From Bradyrhizobium sp. BRP22 (lineage in GTDB: Bacteria; Pseudomonadota; Alphaproteobacteria; Rhizobiales; Xanthobacteraceae): DNA of 40,596 bases. The DNA lies in NCBI RefSeq assembly GCF_020194175.1, contig NZ_JADYVX010000004.1, forward strand, positions 305,001-345,596. Direction: 5' to 3'. The notes under the pieces were generated by a model. It saw only the letters and a list, made by a program, of their open reading frames with translations, was not told where the DNA came from and did no database searches. The position numbers and the translations under genes are program-made. Position 1 is the first letter of the stretch; each line of letters begins with the position of its first letter. Below, piece by piece: positions 15,427 to 24,317 of this stretch.

Positions 15427-16188
15427 ATGTCCGATCTGTTCGACGTCAGCCAGGAAACCATCTTGATCACCGGCGCGAGCCAGGGGCTGGGGCGGCAATT
15501 CGCCCGCGTCCTTTCCGCGCATGGCGCTGCCGTGGTCCTTGCGGCGCGCCAGGCCGGCAAGCTGAAGAGCCTGGAGGAGGAGATCAGGGGCAAGGGTGGT
15601 CGCGCCGCGGCCGTGCAGATGGATGTCACCGACATCGCCGGCATCGGCAAGGCGCTGGACGCCGCGGAAGCCGCATTCGGTCCGGTCAGCGTGCTGATCA
15701 ACAATGCCGGCATTGCCATCGAGAAATTGTCGACCGAGCAGACCGAGGCCGATTGGGACGCCGTGATCAACGCCAATCTCAAGGGCGCCTATTTCCTGGC
15801 GACCGAACTGGCGCGGCGGATGATCGCGCGCAAGCAGGAGGGCAACATCGTCAACATCGCCTCGGTGCTCGGCCTCGGCGTGATGAAATTCCTTTCGCCC
15901 TACACGGTCTCGAAGGCCGGCATCATCCAGGCCACCAAGGTGATGGCGCTGGAGCTTGCCGGCAACAACATCCGCGTCAATGCGCTTGCGCCGGGTTATA
16001 TCGACACCGAGATGAACCACGATTTCTGGGCGACGCCGGCCGGCGAGAAGCTGACCAAGCGGATTCCGCAGCGCCGGGTCGGCGCGGAGTCCGATCTCGA
16101 CGGTGCGATCCTGCTGCTTGCCTCGAAGGCCTCACGTTACATGACCGGCAGCGTGGTGACGGTGGACGGCGGGTTTCTGCTGAATTGA
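15427..16188 (+). CDS. SDR family oxidoreductase (classical)
   Basis: A 253-residue classical short-chain dehydrogenase. TGASQGLGRQFA is the NAD(P) loop, NNAGIA the strand-4 motif, Ser in NIASVLGLG plus Tyr and Lys in YTVSKAGI complete the catalytic set, and NALAPGYIDTEMN and VTVDGGFLLN close the fold. The Arg after strand 2 (LAARQAGKL) suggests NADP preference. The ATG at 15427 with GGGAAAG upstream starts MSDLFDVSQETILITG. Substrate unknown; it is divergent from the atypical SDR gene and its partner, with about 150 bp between start codons, which suggests shared control. Confidence 0.93.
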   Translation: MSDLFDVSQETILITGASQGLGRQFARVLSAHGAAVVLAARQAGKLKSLEEEIRGKGGRAAAVQMDVTDIAGIGKALDAAEAAFGPVSVLINNAGIAIEKLSTEQTEADWDAVINANLKGAYFLATELARRMIARKQEGNIVNIASVLGLGVMKFLSPYTVSKAGIIQATKVMALELAGNNIRVNALAPGYIDTEMNHDFWATPAGEKLTKRIPQRRVGAESDLDGAILLLASKASRYMTGSVVTVDGGFLLN

Positions 16189-16661
16189 GCCAAAGTCCGT
16201 AGCCCGAAGAAGCAAGGCCGGGGGCAGCACGTGCGGCGCCCGGTTGCGCGGGGACCACGGCATGAGCCTCGGACGAGCCGCTGAGTTCGCTTGCCTGCAG
16301 GCCGGTGCGGCGGTTGAGGTCCTGTCCCATTCCGGGAAGCAGGTGCGCTGGCGCGAAATGACCGCCGTTCCCTCGATTTCCCTGCGACGGGCTCCAGTTT
16401 TGTAGCCTTTTCGGCAGGTTCGGTTCCGAAAACCGATTTCGCGCACCAATCCTGTCCATTTGGCCGTCATAAAACCTCAAAAAACCTGTGTCGAAGGGCT
16501 TTCCAAAGCGGATGAGCATTGATACATACGCGTCGCGCCCGGTTGCCCTCGGCCCCGGGTCGCCTTCTCAGGAAGTTTTCGAACGGATCGAGCGGCGCCC
16601 TTTCAAGCGTTGTCCGCCTGACGTTCGGCCTCTCCCCATGCAAGGCGGACATTCGGTTTAA
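16189..16661. other. 473-bp stretch without a recognised gene upstream of the initiator tRNA
   Basis: I see no convincing coding region here. Short open frames on the minus strand have no start signal and low-complexity Arg/Pro/Ser composition. The tRNA promoter should lie in the last 100 bases. Nothing else can be named. Confidence 0.5.
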
Positions 16662-16738
<77 letters not shown>

Positions 16739-16871
16739 ACCTGCCGCAGACTGCAGCGGCCTAGCCTGCGATCGCTCACGCTGGCCGCGCTGAATCCGAA
16801 AATTAAATCTCTACTCCTTGGCGTGCTGTTGAAATCGCTTCACCGGCCGCGCGCGGTTCGTTGGAAACCTT

Positions 16872-17193
16872 GTGTCCGATTCTCGGGAAGCAAGCGCGGG
16901 CGAGCTATGCGTCGGGAGAGCTGGACGCCGCGTCGCGTTCCCAAACGGCAGAACACGGGTGCAGGTGATCTGGACTCTCAGTGTCAAGCCGGTCGATGCG
17001 ACGCATTGCGAATACACCAACAGCGTGATCGCTCACCCCACGCAGGCCTTTATGGATTTCATCGCTCAGCACGGGATTTTCGTTCGAACAGGCAGCAGCC
17101 GCGCGTCAGCGTGACGGCGGCGATCATAACCGATGCGAAACCCCGCTTTTCGCCGAAAGCATCGCACGGCACGCATTGTCGCGAAGCCGCTGA
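16872..17193 (+). pseudogene. Broken conserved gene, possibly SRPBCC-like, 5' truncated and frameshifted
   Basis: A frame from 16872 reads VQVIWTLSVKPVDATHCEY, then TNSVIAHPTQAFMDFIAQHG, and soon stops. One base later the frame continues SFEQAAAARQRDGGDHN and ETPLFAESIARHALSRSR to a TGA at 17191. Skipping one T of the run 17077-17080 joins them into one sensible C-terminal part of about 100 residues. No matching N-terminal part is found between the tRNA and 16872. The two pieces together resemble the end of an SRPBCC/polyketide-cyclase-like protein, but I do not recognise it firmly. Either a decaying gene beside the tRNA or, less likely, a base-calling error in the T run. Confidence 0.5.
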
Positions 17194-17244
17194 GATTTGC
17201 GGGCGGCGGTCAGCCGCTAAAGCGGATTGGCCGGGAGGCCGCCT

Positions 17245-18180
17245 TCATCCTCGGTTCGATGACATCCTCTGGAGGATGTCCTCGATCGAATGTGGGGAAA
17301 TGCCAAGCTCGGCAAATCCAGGCATCTCCGGTGACGGCACGGTGTCGATCTGCATCAGCTCCACCTGATTGCGAGTAAGCGGTGGATCAGGGAGCATTTC
17401 GGAGGTCCATGCCAGCGCCTGCCAGACGACAAACGGGACCGGAAGCAGGAGAGGCGCGCGGCCGGCTTGACGGGCAATCGTCCTGAGCAGTTGCTCGTAA
17501 GAATAGCGGGTCGGGCCGCCGAACTCAAAGACCGTCGGGTGGGTCTCGGCTCGCTCCATGAGCAGCGCAACCGCTTCCGCAACATCTTCGACATAGACCG
17601 GCTGCAGTCCGGTCCGGCCGCGGCCGAACATCGGATAGATCGGAAACCGGCGAAGGAGCTTGAGGATCGTGTTGAGAAACGCGTCGTCCGGTCCGAACAT
17701 CACAGCCGGGCGGACAACAAATGCATCGGGGAATTCCGCGCGGACCGCTTGTTCGCCTTCGCCGCGCTTTCGGACATAGGAGGACGGTGAGGCGGCATCG
17801 GCACCGATTCCCGAAACGTGGACGAGTCGTTTGACTCCGGCCAGGCGGGCCTGGGCTGCGACGCGTTGAGCGGCCTCGACGTGAACGGAGTGAAAGGTCT
17901 CCGCTCCGCGCTCGCGATAAAGGCTGACGGCATTTATAGCGCCGTAGGCGCCGACCAGCGCATCCGCGACCGATCGCTCGTCGTGAATGTTGGCCGCCAT
18001 GAATTGAAGTTGCGGCGTCTCGGGATCAGACGAACCGTGTGTCCGGTCCGGATGTCTTGATGCGATCCGGACCGGAAATTCGTGATTGCGCAGATGGCGA
18101 ACGATGCGGCTGCCGAGAAAGCCGGTTCCACCGAACACCGTGATGGTGCGACCGTTCGTTGCTAGCGTTCGTGGCTCCAC
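17245..18180 (-). CDS. NAD(P)H-binding atypical SDR, NDUFA9-like
   Basis: A 311-residue protein of the atypical extended SDR type related to the complex I assembly subunit NDUFA9 and to YbjT-like proteins. The nucleotide loop is VFGGTGFLGSRIVRHL, then VRIASRHPD, GAYGAINAVSLY, RLVHVSGIGAD, VVRPAVMFGPDDAF and QPVYVEDVAEAVALLM. Catalytic Tyr-Lys is not in the classical place, as usual here. The start is GTG at 18180, which overlaps the last 19 bases of the upstream DUF2189 gene, so the two are translationally coupled. Role unknown; a quinone- or membrane-linked redox function is suggested by family and by the divergent cytochrome oxidase cluster. Confidence 0.87.
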   Translation of the reverse strand: MEPRTLATNGRTITVFGGTGFLGSRIVRHLRNHEFPVRIASRHPDRTHGSSDPETPQLQFMAANIHDERSVADALVGAYGAINAVSLYRERGAETFHSVHVEAAQRVAAQARLAGVKRLVHVSGIGADAASPSSYVRKRGEGEQAVRAEFPDAFVVRPAVMFGPDDAFLNTILKLLRRFPIYPMFGRGRTGLQPVYVEDVAEAVALLMERAETHPTVFEFGGPTRYSYEQLLRTIARQAGRAPLLLPVPFVVWQALAWTSEMLPDPPLTRNQVELMQIDTVPSPEMPGFAELGISPHSIEDILQRMSSNRG

Positions 18181-19064
18181 GGGAAGAGGGACGCCGGGAA
18201 ATCAGCCGCATAGCGATGACCTATCGGCGTGCGCGGCTGCTCTTCCAGTGGCGGATTCGGGTCGGGCTCCACCACCTTCCGATAAAGATGCCAGGTGGCA
18301 TGACCGAGCACCGGCAGCACGACAGCAAGGCCGAGGAACAACGGCAGCGAACCGATCACCAGCAGCGCCGCAACGATCAGCCCCCATGCGGCCATCACGA
18401 ACGGATTCTCCTTCACGGCCCGCAGCGACGTCCGGACGGCGTCGATCGCAGTGGCATGTCTGTCCAGCATCAATGGAAACGATACGACACTGATGCACAG
18501 GGACACGAGGGCGAACAGGAAGCCGACGCCACAGCCGATGATGATGAGCGACCAACCTTCCGCCGTCGTCAACACGCGCGTTGCGAAATCAGGGATGCTC
18601 GCGGCCGCGGCATAGCCGAAGATGGCAATGTAGATGGCGTCCGCGGCGGCGATCCAGACCCCGAACAGGACGAGCAGGAGCACGCCGAGGCCGAGAATGG
18701 CGCCGAAAGACGGTGCGCTCAGCACGTGCATCGCGTGCCACGCCGCGGCTTCCTCGCCGCGCTCGCGGCGGCGGCTGAGTTCGTAGAGGCCGAGCGCGGC
18801 AAAAGGACCGATCAACGCGAAGCCGGCGGCCAGCGGAAACAGCAGCGGCAGCACCGAGTAGCCAAGGACCAGTCTGAACAGGACAAGACCGAGAACGGGA
18901 TAGATCACGCACAGTACGACGGCGTGAGTTGGTATCGCCTGGAAGTCTTCCCAGCCCAGGCGCAGCGCATCGCGCAAGTCGGAAAGGCCGATCTTGCGAA
19001 CGACATAAGCGGTGGAAACGCCGAAGAACTGCAGGTGAGGTCTTGCAAAATACTGCGTAGCCAT
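18162..19064 (-). CDS. DUF2189 domain-containing integral membrane protein
   Basis: A 300-residue inner-membrane protein with about six hydrophobic helices: roughly residues 46-65, 68-90, 118-142, 146-162, 172-197 and 225-252. The conserved start of DUF2189 is visible: a short cytoplasmic lead, LRDALRLGWEDFQAIPTHA, then LFPLAAGFALIGPFAALGLYELSRRRERGE. The last 40 residues are Pro-rich and cytoplasmic. Members of this family are often found beside cytochrome oxidase genes, as here (divergent from coxM), but their job is not known. AAGGAGAACC gives a strong ribosome site before ATG 19064. Confidence 0.88.
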   Translation of the reverse strand: MATQYFARPHLQFFGVSTAYVVRKIGLSDLRDALRLGWEDFQAIPTHAVVLCVIYPVLGLVLFRLVLGYSVLPLLFPLAAGFALIGPFAALGLYELSRRRERGEEAAAWHAMHVLSAPSFGAILGLGVLLLVLFGVWIAAADAIYIAIFGYAAAASIPDFATRVLTTAEGWSLIIIGCGVGFLFALVSLCISVVSFPLMLDRHATAIDAVRTSLRAVKENPFVMAAWGLIVAALLVIGSLPLFLGLAVVLPVLGHATWHLYRKVVEPDPNPPLEEQPRTPIGHRYAADFPASLFPWSHER

Positions 19065-19588
19065 GGCTCCGGTTCTCCTTGCTCGTGTCGCAGGGCAACG
19101 GCGCGGCCTTCAACTCGCGCAAATTCGCCTCAAGCGCGAAAATCGCGACCGAGTCCCGGCAAACCAGATTCGACGAGAAGGAGCTTTGCCGGACGACACC
19201 TGTCGCGACCGGTAGCGGAAGCTTAGCGCCATGAGTGCGATAAGTGCAAGACAGCACTCACGGTTGGGCGGATTGTGCGTTTGCACAGTTGATTTGCTGC
19301 GCTGCATCGCAATCGATGCCCGCCGACGATTGCCGGTTTGCGCGAGCTCGGCGACGCGCCGCGCGGCATACTCCACTATTGACGCCCGGTTCGACGCGTA
19401 CCATCTTGGTCCTAACGCCCCCAGCTCCTATGAGACTTGCGGTCGTGGCGTGCACACTGCGCCGCGATCGGGTGAATGGGCGAGGCAAGAGGCACGACGA
19501 CAGCGGATGCGAGTCCGCCATCGCGACAGACGTGAGCTCCGCCCTCCGGTTGGTATCCGCAGCCTTTAGCGGCAAGGATGCATGAGGG
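19065..19588. other. 524-bp divergent promoter region between DUF2189 and coxM
   Basis: No gene is seen; the open frames here have no ribosome site and Arg-rich composition. It must hold the promoters of both divergent units. TGAGTGC (19232-19238) and GCACTCA (19254-19260) form a 7-bp inverted repeat 14 nt apart. No FNR/FixK-type TTGAT-N4-ATCAA site was found. Confidence 0.4.
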
Positions 19589-20422
19589 ATGGCTGTCGCA
19601 ATCATACTGCTTCTGGTCGCAATCGCCTCGGTGGTGTTTCACCTCTTCAGCCCGTGGTGGTGGACGCCGCTTGCCTCAAACTGGAGCTATATCGACCACA
19701 CCATCACCCTGACATTCTGGATCACGGGGGCGGTCTTTGTCGCGGTCGTCGCGTTCATGGCCTACTGCGTCTTCCGCTTTCGCCACCAGGAAGGAAGGCA
19801 GGCGGCCTACAATCCCGAGAACAAGCGGCTCGAATGGTGGCTCAGCGTCGGGACTGCAATCGGCGTCGCGGCGATGCTGGCACCCGGACTGGTGGTCTGG
19901 CACCAGTTCGTCACCGTTCCGGCCGGTGCGACCGAGGTCGAGGTCATGGGACAGCAGTGGCAATGGAGCTACCGGCTTCCTGGAAAGGACGGCCGGCTTG
20001 GGACCTCCGATGCCCGCCTCGTCAGTGCCGACAATCCGATGGGGTTGAATCCCGACGATCCCAACGGAAAGGACGACATCGTTATTCAAAACGACGATCT
20101 GCACTTGGTGCTCGGCAAACCGGTGAAGGTGCTGCTCCGCTCAATCGATGTCCTGCATGATTTCTATGTGCCCGAGTTCCGGGCGAAGATGGACATGATA
20201 CCGGGCTCGGTGACCTATTACTGGTTCACGCCCACCCGCACCGGAACATTCGAGGTTCTCTGCGCAGAACTCTGCGGTGCCGCGCACGCGCAAATGCGCA
20301 GCAAGGTCGTCGTCGAGGAAGAGAAAGAACATCAGGCGTGGCTGGAGAAGCAGCGGACGTTCGCCGAGTTGTCGGAGCAGGGCAACGTATCGAAGGCGAC
20401 TTACAGGATAGGTAGCGAATGA
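19589..20422 (+). CDS. coxM: Cytochrome c oxidase subunit II
   Basis: A 277-residue CuA subunit of a heme-copper oxidase, taking electrons from cytochrome c. Hydrophobic segments lie at residues about 2-20, 38-62 and 86-106, so the N-terminus is membrane-anchored and the cupredoxin domain faces the periplasm. All CuA ligands are present: His190 (DVLHDFYVPEF), Cys225, Glu227, Cys229, His233 and Met236 (CAELCGAAHAQM). The aromatic electron-entry patch is QQWQWSYRLPG. An insertion with Asp/Asn-rich residues (140-165) precedes the His. There is no CxxCH heme motif, so it is not a fused caa3-type subunit. First gene of the coxMNOP operon; AAGGA lies 10 nt before the ATG. Confidence 0.93.
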   Translation: MAVAIILLLVAIASVVFHLFSPWWWTPLASNWSYIDHTITLTFWITGAVFVAVVAFMAYCVFRFRHQEGRQAAYNPENKRLEWWLSVGTAIGVAAMLAPGLVVWHQFVTVPAGATEVEVMGQQWQWSYRLPGKDGRLGTSDARLVSADNPMGLNPDDPNGKDDIVIQNDDLHLVLGKPVKVLLRSIDVLHDFYVPEFRAKMDMIPGSVTYYWFTPTRTGTFEVLCAELCGAAHAQMRSKVVVEEEKEHQAWLEKQRTFAELSEQGNVSKATYRIGSE

Positions 20423-20496
20423 ACATACCGACGAGGACAGGCCGGATTTCGTGAGGCCAACTCGTCGCTGAACAGAAGACCAAGGAGGCTATTCCG

Positions 20497-22272
20497 ATGG
20501 TCGATGTCCGGTTTGATACGATCGCAGGCATTCCGCCCGCCGAGGTTGGTGAGGTCGACCTCTATCATCCGAGGAGCTGGTGGACGCGGTACGTCTTTTC
20601 GCAGGACGCCAAGGTTATCGCAGTCCAGTACTCGATCACGGCGATGGCAATCGGAATGGTCGCGCTGGTGCTCTCGTGGTTGATGCGACTGCAACTGGGA
20701 TTTCCTGGCACATTCTCCTTCATCGATGCCAACCAATATCTCCAGTTCATCACCATGCACGGCATGATCATGGTGATCTACCTGCTCACCGCGCTGTTCC
20801 TTGGGGGTTTCGGCAACTACCTCATCCCGCTCATGGTCGGCGCCCGGGACATGGTGTTCCCATATGTGAACATGCTGAGCTATTGGGTGTACCTGCTCGC
20901 GGTCCTGGTGCTGGCCTCGACCTTCTTCGTGCCTGGCGGGCCCACCGGCGCCGGCTGGACGCTGTACCCACCGCAGGCGATTCTGTCCGGCACGCCTGGG
21001 CAGGATGGCGGCATCATTCTCATGCTGGCTTCCCTGATCCTGTTCATCATCGGATTCACGATGGGCGGGCTCAACTATGTGGTGACGGTGCTGCAGGCGC
21101 GCACACGCGGCATGACGTTGATGCGGATGCCCCTGACGGTGTGGGGCATTTTCACGGCCACCGTCATGGCGCTGCTGGCGTTCCCGGCGCTGTTCGTCGC
21201 CTCTGTGATGCTGCTGTTCGACCGCCTTCTGGGGACCAGCTTCTTCATGCCGACACTCGTGGAGATGGGCGAACTGACGAAATATGGCGGCGGCAGCCCG
21301 ATCCTGTTCCAGCATCTGTTCTGGTTCTTCGGCCATCCCGAGGTTTATATCGTCGCCTTGCCGGCCTTCGGCATCATTTCCGATCTGATCAGCACCCACG
21401 CGCGGAAGAACATCTTCGGCTATCGCATGATGGTGTGGGCCATCGTGGCAATCGGCGCGCTCAGCTTCATCGTATGGGCGCACCATATGTATGTGAGCGG
21501 CATGCACCCGTATTTCGGGTTCTTCTTTGCCACCACGACGCTCATCATTGCCATCCCCACCGCGATCAAGGTCTACAACTGGGTGCTGACCCTCTGGCGC
21601 GGCGATATTCATCTCACCATCCCGATGCTGTTCGCGCTGGCGTTCATCATCACGTTCGTGAATGGCGGACTGACCGGCCTGTTCCTCGGCAACGTGGTCG
21701 TGGACGTTCCGTTGTCCGATACGATGTTTGTCGTCGCCCACTTCCACATGGTGATGGGCATTGCACCGATCATGGCCGTGTTTGGCGGGATCTATCACTG
21801 GTATCCGAAAGTCACGGGACGAATGCTCAACGAGGCGCTCGGGCAATTCCATTTCTGGGTCACGTTCCTCGGTGCCTACGCGGTCTTCTTCCCGATGCAC
21901 TATCTCGGCCTCCTGGGCATGCCCCGCCGCTATCACGACATCGGCGAAACAGCCTTTATCCCGGCATCTGCCCACGACCTCAACGCGTTCATGAGCGTGG
22001 CGGCGCTGATCGTCGGCTTTGCCCAGCTTGTCTTCATATTCAATCTGATCTGGAGCCTGTTCAAGGGCAGAGAGGCGGGCGGCAATCCCTGGCGAGCCAC
22101 GTCGCTCGAATGGCAGACGCCGGAGACCCCGCCGGGGCATGGCAACTGGGGCAAGGAGCTCCCGATCGTCTATCGCTGGGCCTACGATTACAGCGTCCCC
22201 GGCGCGGCGCGGGACTTCATCCCGCAAAATGAACCGCCGGCGAAACTGTCGGCGCAGGGGGCCCATCCGTGA
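20497..22272 (+). CDS. coxN: Cytochrome c oxidase subunit I
   Basis: A 591-residue catalytic subunit with twelve or more membrane helices, reducing O2 to water and pumping protons. Visible ligands: His88 and His417 for the low-spin heme, His415 for the high-spin heme, and His280, His329 and His330 for CuB, with Tyr284 in GHPEVYI for the His-Tyr crosslink. The D-channel set (Asn107, Asp118, Asn125) and Glu282 are kept, as is Lys358 of the K-channel, so it belongs to the A1 proton-pumping group. AAGGAGG precedes ATG 20497. The last codon overlaps the coxO start (GTGA at 22269-22272), which couples their translation. Confidence 0.96.
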   Translation: MVDVRFDTIAGIPPAEVGEVDLYHPRSWWTRYVFSQDAKVIAVQYSITAMAIGMVALVLSWLMRLQLGFPGTFSFIDANQYLQFITMHGMIMVIYLLTALFLGGFGNYLIPLMVGARDMVFPYVNMLSYWVYLLAVLVLASTFFVPGGPTGAGWTLYPPQAILSGTPGQDGGIILMLASLILFIIGFTMGGLNYVVTVLQARTRGMTLMRMPLTVWGIFTATVMALLAFPALFVASVMLLFDRLLGTSFFMPTLVEMGELTKYGGGSPILFQHLFWFFGHPEVYIVALPAFGIISDLISTHARKNIFGYRMMVWAIVAIGALSFIVWAHHMYVSGMHPYFGFFFATTTLIIAIPTAIKVYNWVLTLWRGDIHLTIPMLFALAFIITFVNGGLTGLFLGNVVVDVPLSDTMFVVAHFHMVMGIAPIMAVFGGIYHWYPKVTGRMLNEALGQFHFWVTFLGAYAVFFPMHYLGLLGMPRRYHDIGETAFIPASAHDLNAFMSVAALIVGFAQLVFIFNLIWSLFKGREAGGNPWRATSLEWQTPETPPGHGNWGKELPIVYRWAYDYSVPGAARDFIPQNEPPAKLSAQGAHP

Positions 22273-22970
22273 GTGCCATTATCCTGTTCATGGCTGGTAT
22301 AGCGGCAATCGTGGGATGGTGGCTCTCGCAGCAGCGTCTGACAGCCAAGCCCTGGCTGGAGGAGGGGGTGATCGTCGACCTCCGTGAGGAGAGATCGTCG
22401 CCACAGGCGGCGAAGATCGGATTGGGGGTGTTTCTCGCGGTCGTCGGCTCGCTATTCGCGCTCTTCATCAGCGCCTACTCCATGCGCATGACGATGGTGG
22501 ACTGGCGAACGCTCCCGGTGCCGCCGCTGCTGTGGTTCAACACGGGCGTGCTGGTGTTGAGCAGTGTCGCGCTGCAATGGGCCTATATTGCCGCGCGTCG
22601 CGACGATATCGACGGCGTCATTCTCGGCCTGCTCGCTGGGGGAGCATCCGCCGTGACATTCCTGGTTGGACAGCTTATGGCGTGGCGGGAGCTGAGTGTC
22701 GCCGGATATTTCGTGGCATCCAATCCGGCCAATTCCTTTTTCTACCTGATCACCGCGGCGCATGGGTTGCATCTGATGGGCGGTCTGGTGGCGCTCGGCA
22801 GAACGATCGGCAAGGTTTGGCGTGGCGTTGAGGTCGCGCAGGTGCGCGTAAGCGTGGAGCTCTGCGCTATCTATTGGCACTTCCTGCTGCTGGTCTGGCT
22901 GGTCCTGCTCGGCATGCTGACGGGATGGACAGACAATTTCGTCGACATCTGTCGCCAGTTGCTCAGCTAG
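22269..22970 (+). CDS. coxO: Cytochrome c oxidase subunit III homologue, first copy
   Basis: A 233-residue membrane protein with about six helices. The C-terminal half is clearly subunit III-like: NPANSFFYLITAAHGLHLMGG, then VELCAIYWHFLLLVWLVLLG, the family's conserved His-rich helices. The start is GTG at 22269, overlapping the coxN stop by four bases. In Bradyrhizobium coxMNOP, coxO and coxP both encode subunit III homologues, and the order here is the same. Whether both are in one complex is not known from the sequence. Confidence 0.88.
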   Translation: MSAIILFMAGIAAIVGWWLSQQRLTAKPWLEEGVIVDLREERSSPQAAKIGLGVFLAVVGSLFALFISAYSMRMTMVDWRTLPVPPLLWFNTGVLVLSSVALQWAYIAARRDDIDGVILGLLAGGASAVTFLVGQLMAWRELSVAGYFVASNPANSFFYLITAAHGLHLMGGLVALGRTIGKVWRGVEVAQVRVSVELCAIYWHFLLLVWLVLLGMLTGWTDNFVDICRQLLS

Positions 22971-22986
22971 GGGAGGGCAGGAACCG

Positions 22987-23709
22987 ATGGCAGAAACTGC
23001 ACTGACAAACGTTGGCGCATCGCCTGCGCTGCTCCCGGGCTGGCGAGGCATCGCCGCCGACTGGTCGTCGGATCAGCGCGCCTTCAAGAATGTCTCCTGG
23101 GGGAAGGCCATGATGTGGATCTTCCTCCTGAGCGACACCTTCATCTTCAGTTGTTTCCTGCTGTCATACATGACGGCGCGAATGTCCACGACAGTGCCGT
23201 GGCCCAATCCCAGCGAGGTCTTTGCCCTCAACATCGGCGGCGCGCATATCCCGCTCATCCTGATCGCCATCATGACCTTCATCCTGATCAGCAGCAGCGG
23301 CACGATGGCGATGGCGGTCAATTTCGGCTACCGCCGCGATCGGATCAGAACGGCAGCCTTGATGCTGGCCACTGCCGCCTTCGGCGCGACGTTCGTCGGA
23401 ATGCAGGCCTTCGAATGGACCAAGCTGATCATGGAGGGCGTTCGGCCCTGGGGCAACCCGTGGGGCGCGCCGCAGTTCGGCGCCAGCTTCTTCATGATAA
23501 CCGGCTTCCACGGCACCCACGTGACGATCGGCGTGATTTTCCTGATCGCCATCGCACGAAAGGTCTGGCGAGGCGACTTCGATGTCGAAAGGCGCGGCTT
23601 CTTCACAAGCCGGAAGGGAAATTACGAGATCGTCGAAATCACCGGCCTGTATTGGCACTTCGTCGATCTTGTGTGGGTGTTCATCTTTGCCTTTTTCTAT
23701 CTTTGGTGA
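22987..23709 (+). CDS. coxP: Cytochrome c oxidase subunit III homologue, second copy
   Basis: A 240-residue subunit III-like membrane protein with about five helices. Family blocks are WGKAMMWIFLLSDTFIFSCF near the N-terminus, FVGMQAFEWTKLI, FFMITGFHGTHVTIGVIFL, and VEITGLYWHFVDLVWVFIF at the end. GGGAGGGCAGG is a strong ribosome site 5-6 nt before ATG 22987. It follows coxO by 16 bp. CoxO and CoxP share the AHGLHL/FHGTHV and IYWHF/LYWHF helices but differ elsewhere, so they are old duplicates and not recent ones. Confidence 0.93.
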   Translation: MAETALTNVGASPALLPGWRGIAADWSSDQRAFKNVSWGKAMMWIFLLSDTFIFSCFLLSYMTARMSTTVPWPNPSEVFALNIGGAHIPLILIAIMTFILISSSGTMAMAVNFGYRRDRIRTAALMLATAAFGATFVGMQAFEWTKLIMEGVRPWGNPWGAPQFGASFFMITGFHGTHVTIGVIFLIAIARKVWRGDFDVERRGFFTSRKGNYEIVEITGLYWHFVDLVWVFIFAFFYLW

Positions 23710-23718
23710 GGTCGGCGC

Positions 23719-24120
23719 ATGACAGAAGCCGCAATACATGTGGAAGGCCAGCAATCTTCACTGCACATTCACGCCCATGAGGCCCATGCGCCGGGAGCCA
23801 CGCAAGCAGTAGGGCAGCAGCACCCGATCAAGCTCTATCTCATCGTCTGGGGATGGCTGTTCGTCCTTAGTGCCTGCTCCTACCTCGTCGACTATTTCGG
23901 CATCCACGGCCATCTCAGATGGTCGCTGATTCTGCTGTTCATGATCTTGAAGGCTGGTTTGATCGTCGCCGTCTTCATGCACATGGCCTGGGAGCGGTTA
24001 GCCCTGGCCTATGCCATCCTGCTTCCGCCGGCGCTGGTATTGGTATTCGTGGCGATCATGGTGTTCGAATCCGACTACACGCATCTGCTCCGGATCGTAT
24101 TTTTCGCTCCAACGGCGTAG
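23719..24120 (+). CDS. Cytochrome c oxidase subunit IV-like protein
   Basis: A 133-residue protein with a His-rich soluble N-terminus (residues 14-36, SLHIHAHEAHAPG) and three membrane helices at about 38-61, 68-91 and 94-116. SLILLFMILKAGLIVAVFMHM is the signature of the prokaryotic COX4 family, a small accessory subunit of caa3-type and related oxidases. It follows coxP by 9 bp and is clearly in the same operon. The histidine cluster at the N-terminus could bind copper; that is a guess. Confidence 0.88.
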   Translation: MTEAAIHVEGQQSSLHIHAHEAHAPGATQAVGQQHPIKLYLIVWGWLFVLSACSYLVDYFGIHGHLRWSLILLFMILKAGLIVAVFMHMAWERLALAYAILLPPALVLVFVAIMVFESDYTHLLRIVFFAPTA

Positions 24121-24203
24121 CTCGCGCACCCGCCGTTTCGGAGAACCGTCGAGGCGTGACGTGGCCGGATGAGCCACCGCGCGGCCGCGGCATCGGCGAT
24201 ACC

Positions 24204-24235
24204 GCTTTCGATTTCAAGGCAAGAACCGGAGTTCG
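24204..24235 (+). repeat. Dispersed short repeat, copy A
   Basis: GCTTTCGATTTCAAGGCAAG followed by AACCGGAGTTCG, between the subunit IV gene and the SnoaL-like gene. It matches copies at 26108-26142 and 26543-26576 in the same orientation, each in an intergenic space upstream of a plus-strand gene. Confidence 0.55.
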
Positions 24236-24317
24236 GCTCAGTCCGGTCAAGCGTAAGCCCTCGTTCAGATCATCGACCGATGTCGGTGATCCTCACGAGG
24301 CACAAGGAGCCATTCCA

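Noticed and set aside
16132..16470. 112-codon minus-strand frame between the SDR gene and the initiator tRNA
   Set aside because: No ribosome site, overlaps the end of the SDR gene, and Arg/Pro/Ser-rich composition as in spurious frames of repetitive DNA.
17931..19226. Long plus-strand frame (355 codons from 18159) opposite the DUF2189 gene
   Set aside because: The minus-strand protein has clear membrane helices and a DUF2189 start; the plus frame is a charged low-complexity shadow.
19065..19588. FNR/FixK box for the cox operon
   Set aside because: Searched by eye for TTGAT-N4-ATCAA and close variants; TTGATTTGCTGCGC near 19289 lacks the second half.
20401..22266. 621-codon minus-strand frame opposite coxN
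   Set aside because: CoxN carries all heme and copper ligands; the opposite frame is a His/Arg/Glu-rich shadow.
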